Shown piece by piece: positions 63,517-64,000 of a stretch of DNA of 64,000 bases. The stretch spans positions 2,202,001 to 2,266,000 of the forward strand of contig NZ_CP069128.1 of NCBI RefSeq assembly GCF_029637485.1. Direction: 5' to 3'. The notes under the pieces were generated by a model that worked only from the letters and a program-made list of their open reading frames with translations, had not been told where the DNA came from and did not search any database. Position numbers and translations under genes: made by a program. How positions within the stretch are numbered: position 1 is the stretch's first letter; each line of letters opens with the position of its first letter. Origin of the DNA: Sphingomonas sp. LHG3406-1 (GTDB lineage Bacteria > Pseudomonadota > Alphaproteobacteria > Sphingomonadales > Sphingomonadaceae).

Positions 63517-64000
63517 AGCCGTCGAATCGCTTCCGCCAGCCGGTCCACCGCTTGCATGTCCTGGTCCCAGCTGGTCACCAGCCGTGCCTCGCCGACGCCC
63601 CAGTCGTAGAAGTCGAAGCCTTCCGCCCTGAGCGCCGCCGCTTCCTCGGCGGTGACCTTGAGGAACACCTCGTTCGCTTCGACCGGATGGACCAGCCGCG
63701 CGCCCGCTGCCTCGGCCAGCCGCCGCGCCGCCTCGTTCGCCGAGCGGGCGTTCGACAGCCACAGGTCGCCTTCGATCATCGCCAGCAATTGCGCGGCCAG
63801 ATAGCGGCCCTTGCTCAGCAGGTGCCCCGACCGCTTGCGTCGCCGCCTGATCCCGTCGGCAAGCGCGGGATCGAACAGGATCAGCGCCTCCGCCGACAGC
63901 CCGCCATTCTTGACGAAGCCGAAGCTCAGCGCATCGACGCCGGCCTTCCACGTCAGCGCGGCCGGGCTCGCGCCGGTCGAGACCACCGCATTGGCAAAGC
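63513..64000 (-). CDS. Low-specificity threonine aldolase, C-terminal part (cut by window edge)
   Basis: Only the last 162 or so residues lie in the window; the N-terminus is beyond the right edge. The PLP lysine region is visible as ALSFGFVKNGG, followed by RRRRKRSGHLLSKGRYLAAQ, which fits the DxxSFxxxKxG and R-K-x-x-G regions of L-threonine aldolases. These split threonine or allo-threonine into glycine and acetaldehyde. It is coupled to the EamA permease by a GTGA overlap. Confidence 0.87.
   Translation of the reverse strand, partial: FANAVVSTGASPAALTWKAGVDALSFGFVKNGGLSAEALILFDPALADGIRRRRKRSGHLLSKGRYLAAQLLAMIEGDLWLSNARSANEAARRLAEAAGARLVHPVEANEVFLKVTAEEAAALRAEGFDFYDWGVGEARLVTSWDQDMQAVDRLAEAIRRL

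Overview
The window is a gene-dense, high-GC chromosomal segment of an alphaproteobacterium, most probably of the order Sphingomonadales. The assignment rests on several things. The membrane pyrophosphatase is of the potassium-independent alphaproteobacterial type. The gene set bolA, dnaJ-like, cobS, cobT, phytase-like and rpmB is present. A CarD regulator and a compact Mla-type lipid ABC system are present. Several intergenic palindromic repeats look like those I associate with sphingomonad genomes. No insertion sequence, prophage, integrase, CRISPR array or rRNA is visible; one tRNA (Phe, GAA) is present. The genus cannot be named from the sequence alone.

Layout. 1-4.4 kb: end of a 2OG-Fe(II) oxygenase, a DUF2093 gene, xseA, and purD diverging from xseA with overlapping 5' ends; purD runs into three short coupled genes (BON-like, tiny membrane protein, membrane-anchored HhH protein). 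4.4-5.1 kb: a weakly coding stretch with two copies of a palindromic repeat around an 85-residue membrane ORF. 5.1-10.6 kb: a secreted TPR protein, a chorismate mutase/prephenate dehydratase fusion without an ACT domain, and hppA. 10.6-15.3 kb (minus strand): thiL, nusB, an epoxide-hydrolase-like enzyme, a DUF4349 lipoprotein, pirin and bolA. 15.3-25.1 kb: dnaJ-like, cobS, cobT, phytase-like and rpmB, interrupted after dnaJ by a seven-gene GST/VOC/reductase operon with a divergent HxlR regulator.

25.2-33.2 kb: tadA, an OmpA-type lipoprotein, a CNNM/CorC-type membrane protein, an S9 peptidase, then infA, maf, a short RNase E/G-like gene, yacG, tRNA-Phe and an EF-hand protein. 33.2-43.5 kb: a coupled DHH phosphoesterase/UV-endonuclease pair, an AI-2E-type permease, OsmC, nhaA, a DUF885 lipoprotein, an acetylpolyamine-amidohydrolase-like enzyme, a TonB-like-domain protein and lysA. 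43.5-53.7 kb: etfA and etfB, sucC, dinB, carD, small membrane proteins, an SLC13-type anion transporter, a DUF305 lipoprotein, a cystathionine gamma-synthase-family enzyme and a beta-lactamase-like hydrolase. 53.7-59.8 kb: a three-gene lipid head-group operon diverging from an MlaE-F-D-lipoprotein operon. 59.96-64 kb: pepN, an EamA permease and the 3' part of a threonine aldolase gene.

How the genes may work together. The most system-like locus is 53.7-59.8 kb, where a nucleotidyltransferase, a CDP-alcohol phosphotransferase and a HAD phosphatase (together a complete head-group pathway) are divergent from a lipid importer/exporter. The second is the HxlR-controlled operon at 15.9-20.8 kb, which has the make-up of an electrophile-detoxification unit and a distinctive palindromic control region. 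Much of the window is organised as tightly coupled operons with ATGA, TGATG or GTGA stop/start overlaps, so most functional links proposed here come from translational coupling.
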